From assembly GCA_013298995.1 (NCBI GenBank), contig JAAFJW010000002.1, positions 1 to 57,364 of the forward strand: 57,364 nt of DNA, written 5' to 3'. The notes under the pieces are model-generated. The model ran no database searches. It was not told the origin of the DNA and saw nothing but the letters and a program-made list of their open reading frames with translations. Both the position numbers and the translations under genes were made by a program. The DNA is from Sphingobacteriales bacterium (GTDB lineage: Bacteria; Bacteroidota; Bacteroidia; Sphingobacteriales; Sphingobacteriaceae). This document shows, piece after piece, positions 26,948 through 35,211 of the stretch; positions within the stretch are counted from its first letter, which is position 1; each line of letters starts with the position of its first letter.

Positions 26948-28312
26948 ATGAAAAATCAAGAAACACAAATCAATGGATCAAAAAACTGGTTTAACAACTC
27001 GGTTTTAATTAAACTAAGCCTTATTGTGGCTTTAACGTTACTTTTACTAATTCCATCTACTTGGATACAGGATTTAATTTTAGAGCGACAAGGCAGGCAA
27101 AATGAAGTAATTAAAGAAATATCGGACAAATGGGCTGGTAGCCAATTATTAGAAGGACCAGTTATGGTATTGCCCTATAAAACTTTGGTTAGTCAAAAAG
27201 ATAGCGCAGGCAAAACTAGTTTTAAAGAGGTATTAACCAATATTTACATCCTACCCGAAACATTAAATATAGCAACGATGGCGAAACCCGAAATTTTGCA
27301 TCGCGGAATATTTGATGCCGTGGTTTACAACACCACAATCCGTGTAAACGGAAAATTTAGTAGTTTAGAATTACTCAAATCTGGCATTAACCCCAATATG
27401 GTTATGTGGGATAAAGCGAAAATTGCTATTGGTTTAAGTGATTTAAAGGGACTTAAAAACAACCCTAGCATTAAACTTGATGGCAAAGTATTTAATGTAG
27501 AGCCCGATTTTACATCGTTAAAGCTGTTTAGCAACACGCTAATTATATTACCAAATTTAAGCCCAAACAGCCAAACTGCTTTAAACTTTAGCTTTGATTT
27601 AGATGTACGTGGCAGTAGCGAACTTAATTTTATGCACATTGGTAAAACCACCAATGTACAAATAGACGGCAATTGGGATAACCCAAGTTTTACGGGGCGT
27701 TACCTGCCTGAAACTAGGAATATAAGTACCAAAGGCTTTACTGCAACTTGGAAAATGCCTTACTTTAATAGAGCGTTTCCGCAGCAATGGGTGGGCGAAA
27801 ACTCATCATTTAATAATGGAAACACCGAATCTGTTTTTGGTGTAAAGTTTATTTTACCGGTAGATCAATACCAAAAAACAATGCGAAGTGCTAAATATGC
27901 ACTCTTAATTATCTTACTTAGCTTTATTGCCTTATTTTTTACCGAACTTTTAAATAAACGAAAAATACATTTTTTACAATATGTTTTAATTGGCGCAGCA
28001 ATGACTATTTATTATACCTTGTTACTTTCGTTTAGCGAACAAATGGGTTTTAATTTAGCCTATCTAATTGCCTCGATAGCCACTGTTGCACTAATAAGTA
28101 TTTTTATAGCTTCGCTATTAAAAAACAAAAAACCAGCCGCAATATTTGGTAGCATTTTAAGCGTTTTTTACGGCTTTATATTCGTAATTATACAGTTGCA
28201 AGATTTAGCCTTATTATTTGGAAGCGTTGGCTTGTTTATTATTATTGCCGCTATGATGTATTTATCATCAAATATATTCCGTTCGCTTGCACCAACAGAA
28301 ACCCACAATTAA
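26948..28312 (+). CDS. creD: CreD-family inner membrane protein
   Basis: A 454-residue CreD family protein. It has a first transmembrane helix (about 19-40, LIKLSLIVALTLLLLIPSTWI), a long periplasmic beta-rich domain with the family features LEGPVMVLPY and FDLDVRGSSELNFMHIGKTT, the GRYLPETRNI and TATWKMPYFNRAFPQ segment, and then five or six helices at the C-terminus (from about 315). In enterobacteria CreD belongs to the CreBC regulon and affects envelope integrity and colicin or beta-lactam tolerance. Here no CreBC two-component genes are present; control is more likely by the winged-helix protein encoded just upstream. Confidence 0.88.
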   Translation: MKNQETQINGSKNWFNNSVLIKLSLIVALTLLLLIPSTWIQDLILERQGRQNEVIKEISDKWAGSQLLEGPVMVLPYKTLVSQKDSAGKTSFKEVLTNIYILPETLNIATMAKPEILHRGIFDAVVYNTTIRVNGKFSSLELLKSGINPNMVMWDKAKIAIGLSDLKGLKNNPSIKLDGKVFNVEPDFTSLKLFSNTLIILPNLSPNSQTALNFSFDLDVRGSSELNFMHIGKTTNVQIDGNWDNPSFTGRYLPETRNISTKGFTATWKMPYFNRAFPQQWVGENSSFNNGNTESVFGVKFILPVDQYQKTMRSAKYALLIILLSFIALFFTELLNKRKIHFLQYVLIGAAMTIYYTLLLSFSEQMGFNLAYLIASIATVALISIFIASLLKNKKPAAIFGSILSVFYGFIFVIIQLQDLALLFGSVGLFIIIAAMMYLSSNIFRSLAPTETHN

Positions 28313-28327
28313 ACCAGCAATTTAAAA

Positions 28328-28810
28328 ATGAAAGCAACTACTAAACAACCGTTTGCATTTGGCATAAGCCAAATGCAACAAATTAAAATTTGTATTTCGA
28401 TAATTATTATAGGTCTCGCATTAAGCGGATTAACAGCTTTCCCGCTCGAAACAGAACTAGAAATACTAAGTAAAAACACCACAGGCACAATGCATACTTG
28501 GGTACAAACGGTTTACAATTCAATAAAAAACACTAACCAAAACTACCCTTGGTTAAGCTACGGTACAGATTGGTTAGCCTTTGCACACCTAATGTTGGCT
28601 GTGCTATTTATTGGCCCTCTAAAAAATCCCGTAAAAAATATATGGATTATAGAGTTTGGCATTATTGCTTGTATAATGGTATTTCCATTGGCATTTATAG
28701 CTGGACCTATAAGAGGCATTCCATTTTTTTGGCAATTAATTGATTGCTCTTTTGGTGCAATTGGGCTTATTCCACTAGTTATCTGTTATCGTAAAATAAA
28801 AAAATTATAA
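28328..28810 (+). CDS. Membrane protein of unknown function downstream of creD
   Basis: A 160-residue protein with about four transmembrane segments (near 19-38, 81-97, 104-124 and 133-152). The region between the first two is extracytoplasmic and hydrophilic, with a YPWLSYGTDWLAFAHL motif. It begins 15 nt after creD and so belongs to the same operon. I do not recognise a characterised family. Confidence 0.65.
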   Translation: MKATTKQPFAFGISQMQQIKICISIIIIGLALSGLTAFPLETELEILSKNTTGTMHTWVQTVYNSIKNTNQNYPWLSYGTDWLAFAHLMLAVLFIGPLKNPVKNIWIIEFGIIACIMVFPLAFIAGPIRGIPFFWQLIDCSFGAIGLIPLVICYRKIKKL

Positions 28811-28815
28811 ATCAA

Positions 28816-28841
28816 TTCCCGTTGGCTAAAGCCAACGGGAA
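28816..28841. repeat. REP-like perfect hairpin
   Basis: An 11-bp perfect stem (TTCCCGTTGGC / GCCAACGGGAA) with the loop TAAA. No T run follows, so it is not a standard terminator. Palindromes of this GTTGGC-TAAA-GCCAAC kind recur in many Bacteroidota genomes to my recollection, as REP-type elements. Within this window it is single. Confidence 0.55.
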
Positions 28842-28859
28842 GAAATAAAACAAAAAACC

Positions 28860-29288
28860 ATGTTCACATTTAATAAAAACTACGCAATTATTGCCTTACT
28901 ACTTTTTATAACCGAAGTACTTATTGCCCTTTACGTTCACGATAAAATTATACGGCCTTTTGGGGGAGATTTTTTGGTGGTAATACTGCTTTATACACTG
29001 GTAAAAAGTTTTTTAAATTGGCCTGTAAAACTTACCGCCTGTACAGTTTTACTATTTTCCTATACAGTAGAAACCCTACAATATTTTAATATATTGGGTT
29101 TTATGGGACTGCATCATAACAAACTGGCAAATGTTATTATAGGTAACTATTTTTCATGGTCAGATATTTTGGTTTACACCCTTGGCATTGCCACTGTACT
29201 TATTATAACCCAATTAAGGAAAATAATTTGTGCCAACGAATGCGAAAAACCCATACATTATCAGGGAATACCACATTGCTTTATATAA
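28860..29288 (+). CDS. DUF2809 family membrane protein
   Basis: A 142-residue membrane protein with four to five helices. The motifs LLYTLVKSF, TVETLQYFNIL and the closing NYFSWSDILVYTLGI are the pattern of the DUF2809 family, whose function is unknown. It follows the REP-like hairpin, 49 nt after the previous gene, and probably ends the creD operon. The extra C-terminal tail after residue 125 (with Cys and His) is hydrophilic. Confidence 0.75.
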   Translation: MFTFNKNYAIIALLLFITEVLIALYVHDKIIRPFGGDFLVVILLYTLVKSFLNWPVKLTACTVLLFSYTVETLQYFNILGFMGLHHNKLANVIIGNYFSWSDILVYTLGIATVLIITQLRKIICANECEKPIHYQGIPHCFI

Positions 29289-29454
29289 GCCGAAATCAAA
29301 TACGCTCACATTTGCACTTATTACAACGCAAATAGAATGTTATTTAAAACACAAAAATTTTGAATATCCGCAATTGTTTATCTAAGTTTATAATATGCTA
29401 AAAATAAAATGATAATATTTTTAGTATTTTTAATAAAAACTTATTATACTTGCA

Positions 29455-29462
29455 GCAAAATA
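29455..29462 (+). promoter_or_regulatory. Candidate -7 element of recA
   Basis: TATACTTG, one base from TAnnTTTG, 17 nt before the recA ATG. No convincing -33 TTTG and no obvious LexA-type SOS box was seen in the 190-nt intergenic region. Confidence 0.3.
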
Positions 29463-29478
29463 CTAATAATTTTAACAC

Positions 29479-30486
29479 ATGAACGTACTCCCCGATAAGC
29501 TAAAGGCTTTACAATTAACGATAGATAAATTAGAAAAATCGTATGGCAAAGGTGCCGTAATGAAACTTGGCGATGCCCCTATTGAAATGATGGAATTTAT
29601 TTCGACAGGCTCGTTAGGCTTAGATATAGCCTTAGGCATAGGTGGTGTACCCAAAGGGCGGGTGATAGAAATATACGGCCCCGAATCATCTGGGAAAACC
29701 ACCTTGGCCACCCATATTATAGCCCAAGCGCAAAAAGCTGGTGGCATGGCTGCATTTATTGATGCCGAACATGCTTTTGACCAGTTTTACGCTAAAAAAC
29801 TAGGTGTAGATGTAGAAAACCTTTTGATATCGCAACCTGATAATGGCGAGCAAGCCTTAGAAATTGCTGATAACCTTATCCGCTCGGGCGCAATAGATGT
29901 AATCGTAATTGATTCGGTGGCAGCTTTAGTACCCAAGGCCGAAATTGAAGGCGAAATGGGCGATTCTAAAATGGGGCTACAAGCCCGTTTAATGTCACAA
30001 GCATTGCGTAAACTTACGGGAACTATCAATAAAACAGGCTGTTGCTGTATTTTTATTAACCAATTACGAGAAAAAATTGGCGTGATGTTTGGCAATCCCG
30101 AAACCACTACTGGCGGAAATGCCCTAAAATTTTATGCCTCGGTACGCTTAGATATTCGTAGAATAGCGCAAATAAAAGATTCGGACGAAGTATCGGGTAA
30201 CCGTGTGAAAGTAAAAATTGTAAAAAACAAAGTAGCACCACCTTTTCGTATTGCCGAGTTTGATATTATGTTTGGCGAGGGGATTTCTAAATCGGGCGAA
30301 ATTGTAGATTTAGGTGTGGAGTATGGTGTGATTAAAAAAGCTGGTTCGTGGTTTAGCTACGGCGAAACAAAACTAGGCCAAGGCCGAGATGGTGTAAAAC
30401 AATTAATAGCAGATAACCCCGAACTATCTGACGAATTAGAATTAAAAATTAAAGATGTAATTAACGGTATGCAAGCGGAAGCATAA
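29479..30486 (+). CDS. recA: Recombinase RecA
   Basis: The homologous-recombination and SOS recombinase, 335 residues. The N-terminal helix is followed by Walker A GPESSGKT (67-74), [14 protein letters not shown], the Walker B region [16 protein letters not shown] with loop L1, [40 protein letters not shown] covering loop L2, and the conserved C-terminal domain ending in an acidic tail. The length is slightly short, as in other Bacteroidota. It is monocistronic. The perfect 60-nt palindrome begins 74 nt after its stop. Confidence 0.97.
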   Translation: MNVLPDKLKALQLTIDKLEKSYGKGAVMKLGDAPIEMMEFISTGSLGLDIALGIGGVPKGRVIEIYGPESSGKTTLATHIIAQAQKAGGMAAFIDAEHAFDQFYAKKLGVDVENLLISQPDNGEQALEIADNLIRSGAIDVIVIDSVAALVPKAEIEGEMGDSKMGLQARLMSQALRKLTGTINKTGCCCIFINQLREKIGVMFGNPETTTGGNALKFYASVRLDIRRIAQIKDSDEVSGNRVKVKIVKNKVAPPFRIAEFDIMFGEGISKSGEIVDLGVEYGVIKKAGSWFSYGETKLGQGRDGVKQLIADNPELSDELELKIKDVINGMQAEA

Positions 30487-30560
30487 GCTATTAATCTATT
30501 CAATAATCAATAAGTTAAAAGTATTTTTAATTATGGACGAGCTCCTTTATAAAAATGAAA

Positions 30561-30620
30561 AGCTCTAGATGATTTCAAGTGGGTAGAAAAATTTCTACCC
30601 ACTTGAAATCATCTAGAGCT
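30561..30620. repeat. Perfect 60-nt palindrome (29-bp arms, 2-nt centre)
   Basis: The left arm begins AGCTCTAGATGATTTCAAGT and ends GTAGAAA; two A bases follow; the right arm is its exact reverse complement, with no mismatch. A degraded relative lies at 24474-24513. It sits at the broken end of the MBOAT remnant and ends that reading frame. On the minus strand the hairpin is followed by a moderately T-rich stretch, so it might also end transcription there. Confidence 0.8.
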
Positions 30621-30803
30621 AAAAAAGTTGTAATATTTAAAAACTGGTAAAAAAAGAAACCGCCAATCCCAACAGGCATAAAAAAAATAGCTAGAGACTA
30701 GTAATAAAAAGTTTTGGAGTTTTAAATTTTTATTAGTTACAAACCAATATAAAATAAAAACAACGGGTAAAAAAACAGCAAAACTAAAAGAATTGAATAG
30801 CAT
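30609..30803 (-). pseudogene. MBOAT O-acyltransferase remnant (N-terminal end only)
   Basis: The first ~55 residues of a membrane-bound O-acyltransferase of the AlgI/DltB kind: MLFNSFSFAVFLPVVFILYW, KNLKLQNFLLLVSSYFFY and ACWDWRFLFLPVF match the family start closely. After that the reading turns to unrelated KYYNFFSSR and stops inside the palindrome. An intact protein would have about 450-500 residues, so almost all of it is missing. AlgI-type enzymes acylate exported polysaccharides, which fits the adjacent glycosyltransferase and Wzm/Wzt genes: this locus has lost a gene. Confidence 0.75.
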
Positions 30804-30887
30804 TTTATTGTTTTAATAGTTGAATGTTAATTTTTTTAAAATACAACATTGAGGTTAATTGTAAGTTGTATTTAGGTTAATTATGTG

Positions 30888-31766
30888 TTAATTAGCATTT
30901 ACCCAACTATCTAAAACATATTTCCCCATCGAAAAAAATCTTCTAAACCTAAAATACTTTGTAAACGAATAGTTAAGATAGTTTTTAATAATAATGGGTA
31001 ATGGGTATTTAAGCGCAAACAGCTTTTGTAAAAACACTTGTAAGCTGCGCCAATGGTAAAAATTTTCTTCTTCTTTAGTTAAATTATAAATGGAAATGGG
31101 CAATTGTTTTTTCCATTTATTACTTAATGTTATGGCACTATGTACCCATTTGCTATCGGGTGTACCCTCCGAAAAATGATGCAGCACCAAATCAAAAATC
31201 ACAAAAACCTGGTATTGCGTATTTACTTGTAAGCTAAAATCAATATCATACCCATGGAAACCTTTAAAAGTATGTTCATCGAAATTAAATGTATCAAAAA
31301 TATTTTTGCGGGTACATAAAAAAACGCCATCTAAAGCAACCACTTGTTGCTTGGTGGTGTTGGGTACATGGGTTTCTACAATGTATTGGGCGGCTTTACT
31401 TTTATCTTTAAAATGTTGAAAAATATTAATTTGGTTACTTATAATCGGTATCGACCATGAGGATGGTACACAACTTTTAGCATCGCCACCAGCCAAACCT
31501 ATTAAACCTACTTTTTCGTCAGCTAAATGATTTACAATTATTTGCCCCCAATTTTGTGTAGCAAAAGCTACATCTTCGTGTACAAAACATAAGGTTTCGT
31601 ATATAGCTTGTTTAGCACCTTGGTTATACACTTTACATATACCAAATTTATTTACCGCATTATCAATAGCTATGATTTGATAAGGTATGCCTATGGTTTG
31701 CGCTATATTTGTTTTTAAAGCCACCAAGTAAACTGGATTTACCGAACAAATAATAATAGATACCAT
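30888..31766 (-). CDS. Glycosyltransferase family 2-like protein
   Basis: A 292-residue GT-A fold protein, probably a transferase for surface polysaccharide assembly on the cytoplasmic side. It begins MVSIIICSVNP, has a nucleotide-sugar region with QIIAIDNAVNKFG and KVYNQGAKQAIYETLCFVHEDV (the HED takes the place of the usual DDD/DxD), and GFHGYDIDFSLQVN near residue 190 as the acceptor-side acidic motif (the ED/DxD equivalent). It lies 12 nt after wzt and is the last gene of the wzm-wzt unit. Donor and acceptor sugars are unknown. Confidence 0.75.
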   Translation of the reverse strand: MVSIIICSVNPVYLVALKTNIAQTIGIPYQIIAIDNAVNKFGICKVYNQGAKQAIYETLCFVHEDVAFATQNWGQIIVNHLADEKVGLIGLAGGDAKSCVPSSWSIPIISNQINIFQHFKDKSKAAQYIVETHVPNTTKQQVVALDGVFLCTRKNIFDTFNFDEHTFKGFHGYDIDFSLQVNTQYQVFVIFDLVLHHFSEGTPDSKWVHSAITLSNKWKKQLPISIYNLTKEEENFYHWRSLQVFLQKLFALKYPLPIIIKNYLNYSFTKYFRFRRFFSMGKYVLDSWVNAN

Positions 31767-31778
31767 AAATAGATAGGC

Positions 31779-33065
31779 TTAATTTGGGCTTAACCCGAAA
31801 CTATTGGCAGGTTGATAATTAAAACCTGTACGCAGGTTTAAAATACCCTCGTTTACGTGTATGCCCGATGTGTTAAAATTATCTAAAACAGTTAATTGAG
31901 TATTTGATTCCCAGGTATCTATAATAATATTTTGGCTAATTAATGCTACTTGCACACCATACTTACCAGTTTTTACAGGTAGGGTAATACTAAAATTCAT
32001 ATTGTATTCGCCCGCTTCTAAATCAAAATAATTATCACTATAATCTTTACTGTTGGCTATTAGTAAAGCTCTGTTATCATCGTAAGTTATGCGTATATAA
32101 ACGTGGCAAACTGGTAAACGAGTAGCACATTTAAAATTAAACACAAAATTAGCGGTTTCGCCCGTAATGCAGCTATGCTCATCTTGTACGTTTTGGCCTG
32201 TAATTTTCCAGCTTGTAAAATACCCTTTTTCGTTGGCGGCGGCGGTATTTCTAATGCCGTTTTCGTGGTCTTTATCGGTTTCTTGGTAAATTTCTAAGGT
32301 GGATGCTACACTGCCTATATGTTTTACCATTCCGTTTTCTAACAGCATGGCTTGGGTACACAATTGCTTTACTGCCGCCACGTTATGGCTTACAAATAAT
32401 ACGGTACGGCCTTGCTTTTGCGATACATCTTGCATTTTGGCTAAGCATTTTTTTTGAAACTCGGCATCGCCTACCGCCAATACTTCATCTAAAATTAAAA
32501 TATCAGGCTCTAAGTGTGCCGCCACGGCAAATGCCAAACGCACAAACATACCGCTGCTGTAACGCTTTACTGGGGTATCAATATACCGCTCTATACCCGA
32601 AAAATCTACAATTTCGGCCAGCTTGGCTGTAATTTCGTGTTTTTTCATTCCCAAAATTGCGCCGTTTAAATAAATATTATCTCGGCCACTTAAATCGGGG
32701 TGAAAACCTGTACCTACTTCCAATAGCGAAGCTATGCGTCCGCCTACTTTAATACTGCCATGGGTAGGTTTGGTAATTTTTGATAATAGCTTTAACAAAG
32801 TTGATTTACCAGCCCCATTTTTACCTATAATGCCAAAAACTTCGCCCTGTTTTACGTTAAAATTCACATCTTTTAAAGACCATACAAATTTCGACTCGCC
32901 TTTGGTTCCCCTGTCGTTTACCTCGGCTAGTTTTTCGTAAGCATCTGGCTTATTGGTAATTTTGCTAAACCAGCGTTGTATATCGGTACTTAAACTGCCG
33001 GTATTTATTTCACCGAGTTTGTACATTTTCGATAAGTTTTCTATCTCTAAAATATTCTCAGCCAT
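31779..33065 (-). CDS. wzt: Polysaccharide ABC exporter ATP-binding protein (Wzt type)
   Basis: The 428-residue ATPase of an O-antigen/teichoic-acid type exporter. ATPase domain (1-260): Walker A GKNGAGKST (81-89), signature YSSGM (169-173), Walker B ILILDE (189-194) and the H-loop in VSHN. A C-terminal Wzt-C beta-sandwich (about 285-410, with TGETANFVFNFKC and GEYNMNFSITLPV) is attached. In E. coli O8/O9a Wzt this extra domain recognises the modified end of the finished glycan. The stop and start of wzm and wzt overlap (TAATG). The end-modifying enzyme is not seen here. Confidence 0.9.
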   Translation of the reverse strand: MAENILEIENLSKMYKLGEINTGSLSTDIQRWFSKITNKPDAYEKLAEVNDRGTKGESKFVWSLKDVNFNVKQGEVFGIIGKNGAGKSTLLKLLSKITKPTHGSIKVGGRIASLLEVGTGFHPDLSGRDNIYLNGAILGMKKHEITAKLAEIVDFSGIERYIDTPVKRYSSGMFVRLAFAVAAHLEPDILILDEVLAVGDAEFQKKCLAKMQDVSQKQGRTVLFVSHNVAAVKQLCTQAMLLENGMVKHIGSVASTLEIYQETDKDHENGIRNTAAANEKGYFTSWKITGQNVQDEHSCITGETANFVFNFKCATRLPVCHVYIRITYDDNRALLIANSKDYSDNYFDLEAGEYNMNFSITLPVKTGKYGVQVALISQNIIIDTWESNTQLTVLDNFNTSGIHVNEGILNLRTGFNYQPANSFGLSPN

Positions 33066-33931
33066 TATATTGTATCTACAAAGTTTTTTTCAATCGAATT
33101 AAATACCACCACACCCAGCACCAAAAAAAACAATACACAAAGTGCATCGTACCCTAATAATGCCCAGCTAAATTCGCCGATGCCTAAAAAACCGTACCTA
33201 AAGGCTTCTATAATCCCCGTCATGGGGTTGGCCAAGATAAATATTTCGTATTTGCTGCCTTTAAAGCTACTTAAAGGGTATATTACTGCCGAACCATACA
33301 TTAATAACTGTACGCCAAAGGTTGTAAGGTGTATTAAATCTTTATATTTTGTAGTTAACGATGATATAATAATGCCTGTACCCAAGCCCAAGCCAGCAAT
33401 TAAAGCAATTAATACGGGCAACATTAGTGCATACATATTGGGTTGTATTGCACCATTGGTAGTAAAATAATAATAAAAATAAACTATTAAAAACAACAGT
33501 AATTGGATAGAAAACTTTACCAAATTAGTTACTACTAAAGATAAAGGTACAATTATACGTGGAAAATATACTTTGCTTAATATGCCCGAATTATCTTTTA
33601 AAAAGGTAGAAGTACGCATAATACATTCGGCAAAGTACGACCATATTACAATACCACTCATATAAAACAAAATAGGTGGCAAGCCCGAGGTGGATAATTG
33701 CGCCACCCTCGAAAAAATAATTACAAATGTAGCCGTAGTTAAAATAGGCTGAATAAAAAACCACAGCGGGCCAAATATAGTTTGCTTATAAATAGCAAAT
33801 ACATCGCGTTTCATTAATATAAAAAGCAAATCGCGGTATTCCCAAAGTTCTTTAAAGTTTAAACTAAAAATATTGTTTTGGGGTGTGATAATTTCTTTCC
33901 ATTTTTTATGAACATTGTTGTTCAACTCCAT
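33065..33931 (-). CDS. wzm: Polysaccharide ABC exporter permease (Wzm type)
   Basis: A 288-residue ABC-2 type permease with six transmembrane helices. The N-terminal amphipathic part ELWEYRDLLFILMKRDVFAIYKQTIFGPLW and the first helix IQPILTTATFVIIFSRVAQ are characteristic of Wzm/TagG, as is the reentrant GLGLGTGIIISSLTTKYKDL. It forms the channel with Wzt to move undecaprenyl-linked glycan across the inner membrane. First gene of the wzm-wzt-glycosyltransferase unit; TATATTTG lies 75 nt upstream. Confidence 0.9.
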   Translation of the reverse strand: MELNNNVHKKWKEIITPQNNIFSLNFKELWEYRDLLFILMKRDVFAIYKQTIFGPLWFFIQPILTTATFVIIFSRVAQLSTSGLPPILFYMSGIVIWSYFAECIMRTSTFLKDNSGILSKVYFPRIIVPLSLVVTNLVKFSIQLLLFLIVYFYYYFTTNGAIQPNMYALMLPVLIALIAGLGLGTGIIISSLTTKYKDLIHLTTFGVQLLMYGSAVIYPLSSFKGSKYEIFILANPMTGIIEAFRYGFLGIGEFSWALLGYDALCVLFFLVLGVVVFNSIEKNFVDTI

Positions 33932-34005
33932 AGTTTACAATTTGGGTTAATCGAATAAAAAAAACGGGCATTTAATTAAGTTAAACCACGCTCTTAATTT
34001 TTATG

Positions 34006-34013
34006 CAAATATA
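34006..34013 (-). promoter_or_regulatory. -7 element of wzm-wzt
   Basis: TATATTTG on the minus strand, a perfect TAnnTTTG, about 75 nt upstream of the wzm ATG. No clear -33 TTTG. Confidence 0.4.
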
Positions 34014-34093
34014 AAACGTAAAAAAGTTGTAATGTTAACTAATCATTATATTATTTAAAATAATATGCCAGTTACCCTATTAGTATTATTATT

Positions 34094-35074
34094 GTGATTG
34101 GTTTATGTAATACAGGTAATTTTGATGTTAAAATTTTGAAAAACATATATGCAATTGTAGTAACTTATAACGGAATTGAATGGATTGAAAAATGCTTAAC
34201 CAGTTTAGTTAACAGCAAATTACTACCTAAAATAATTGTAATTGACAATGGTTCAACAGATTTTACCCTAACTTTTATAAAAGAAAAATATAAAAATGTA
34301 CAATTAATTGCATCTAAAATAAATTTAGGTTTTGGGCAAGCCAATAACCTAGGTTTAAAAATAGCAATCGATAATAATTGTGATTACGCATTTTTATTAA
34401 ACCAAGATGCTTGGTTAGAAAACGAAAACACGCTTTTAAACTTAGTTAACGCTTTTGAAACAAACCCTAAACTGGGTATTTTAAGTCCTTTACATTTAAA
34501 CGGGGCGGGCAACGGTTTAGATATTTACTTTGCAAATTATCTGAAACAATCGCAAATTAGTAATTTAAACCTAGCCGAAATTTTAAACCAAAAACAAACA
34601 GCTACAATCATCAACAGCCCATTTGTAAATGCTGCCGCTTGGTTAATAAGTGCAGCTTGTATTAAAAAAATTGGCGGTTTCGACCCTGTTTTTTTTCATT
34701 ATGGCGAAGACCGAAATTATGCACAACGAGCTATTTATTATGGTTTCGACATTGGCATTTACACCCACGCTAAAATATTTCACGATAGGGAACAAAGAAT
34801 TACCAGCACACCATCAAGCCCAATTTTAAACCTTAAAAAAGATTGGGTAAACGAATTGAACCTTTTTTGCGATATTCATCAAAAAAATTACAAAACACTC
34901 ATTTATAAAAGGATGGCAAGAAATTTTTTAATGCTGTTTTTCTACCTGTTAAAGGGCAATAAAGGTGCCATTAACTACCATTACCACATGTTAAAAAATA
35001 TTTTTTTTAATTTAGATAAAATTGAACGAAGCCGAAAAATATCGCTTAATATACATTATATGGCGCATTTGTAA
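34094..35074 (+). CDS. Family 2 glycosyltransferase (rhamnosyltransferase-like)
   Basis: A 326-residue GT2 enzyme of the rhamnosyl/galactofuranosyl type. Motifs: AIVVTYNGIEWIEKCL, IIVIDNGSTDFT, INLGFGQANNLGL, FLLNQDAWLEN (the DxD is reduced to a QDA motif as is common in this branch), and the acceptor motif FFHYGEDRNYAQRA. The GTG at 34094 gives about 15 residues before the usual family start; a TTG at 34136 (LKNIYAIVVTYN) is an alternative start. It is read opposite to wzm, probably adding a sugar to the exported glycan. A C-terminal hydrophobic helix (LMLFFYLLKG) may anchor it to the membrane. Confidence 0.85.
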   Translation: MIGLCNTGNFDVKILKNIYAIVVTYNGIEWIEKCLTSLVNSKLLPKIIVIDNGSTDFTLTFIKEKYKNVQLIASKINLGFGQANNLGLKIAIDNNCDYAFLLNQDAWLENENTLLNLVNAFETNPKLGILSPLHLNGAGNGLDIYFANYLKQSQISNLNLAEILNQKQTATIINSPFVNAAAWLISAACIKKIGGFDPVFFHYGEDRNYAQRAIYYGFDIGIYTHAKIFHDREQRITSTPSSPILNLKKDWVNELNLFCDIHQKNYKTLIYKRMARNFLMLFFYLLKGNKGAINYHYHMLKNIFFNLDKIERSRKISLNIHYMAHL

Positions 35075-35211
35075 AATGTAATATAAAACCTAAAATTTTA
35101 ACATCAAGCCTAAAATTTTAAACCCAATCACAAATTACCTCCTTTTTATATCTTTAGTATTGTGCATTGTTCGGGGCCAGTAACCATCATTTTGGTATAT
35201 ACACAAAATAA

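Noticed and set aside
29289-29478. SOS box upstream of recA
   Set aside because: No palindromic LexA-type site was visible; the region is AT-rich with only a -7-like element.
30621-30640. Similarity of AAAAAAGTTGTAAT at 30621 and near 34021
   Set aside because: Only about 14 A/T-rich bases; chance is likely in AT-rich DNA.
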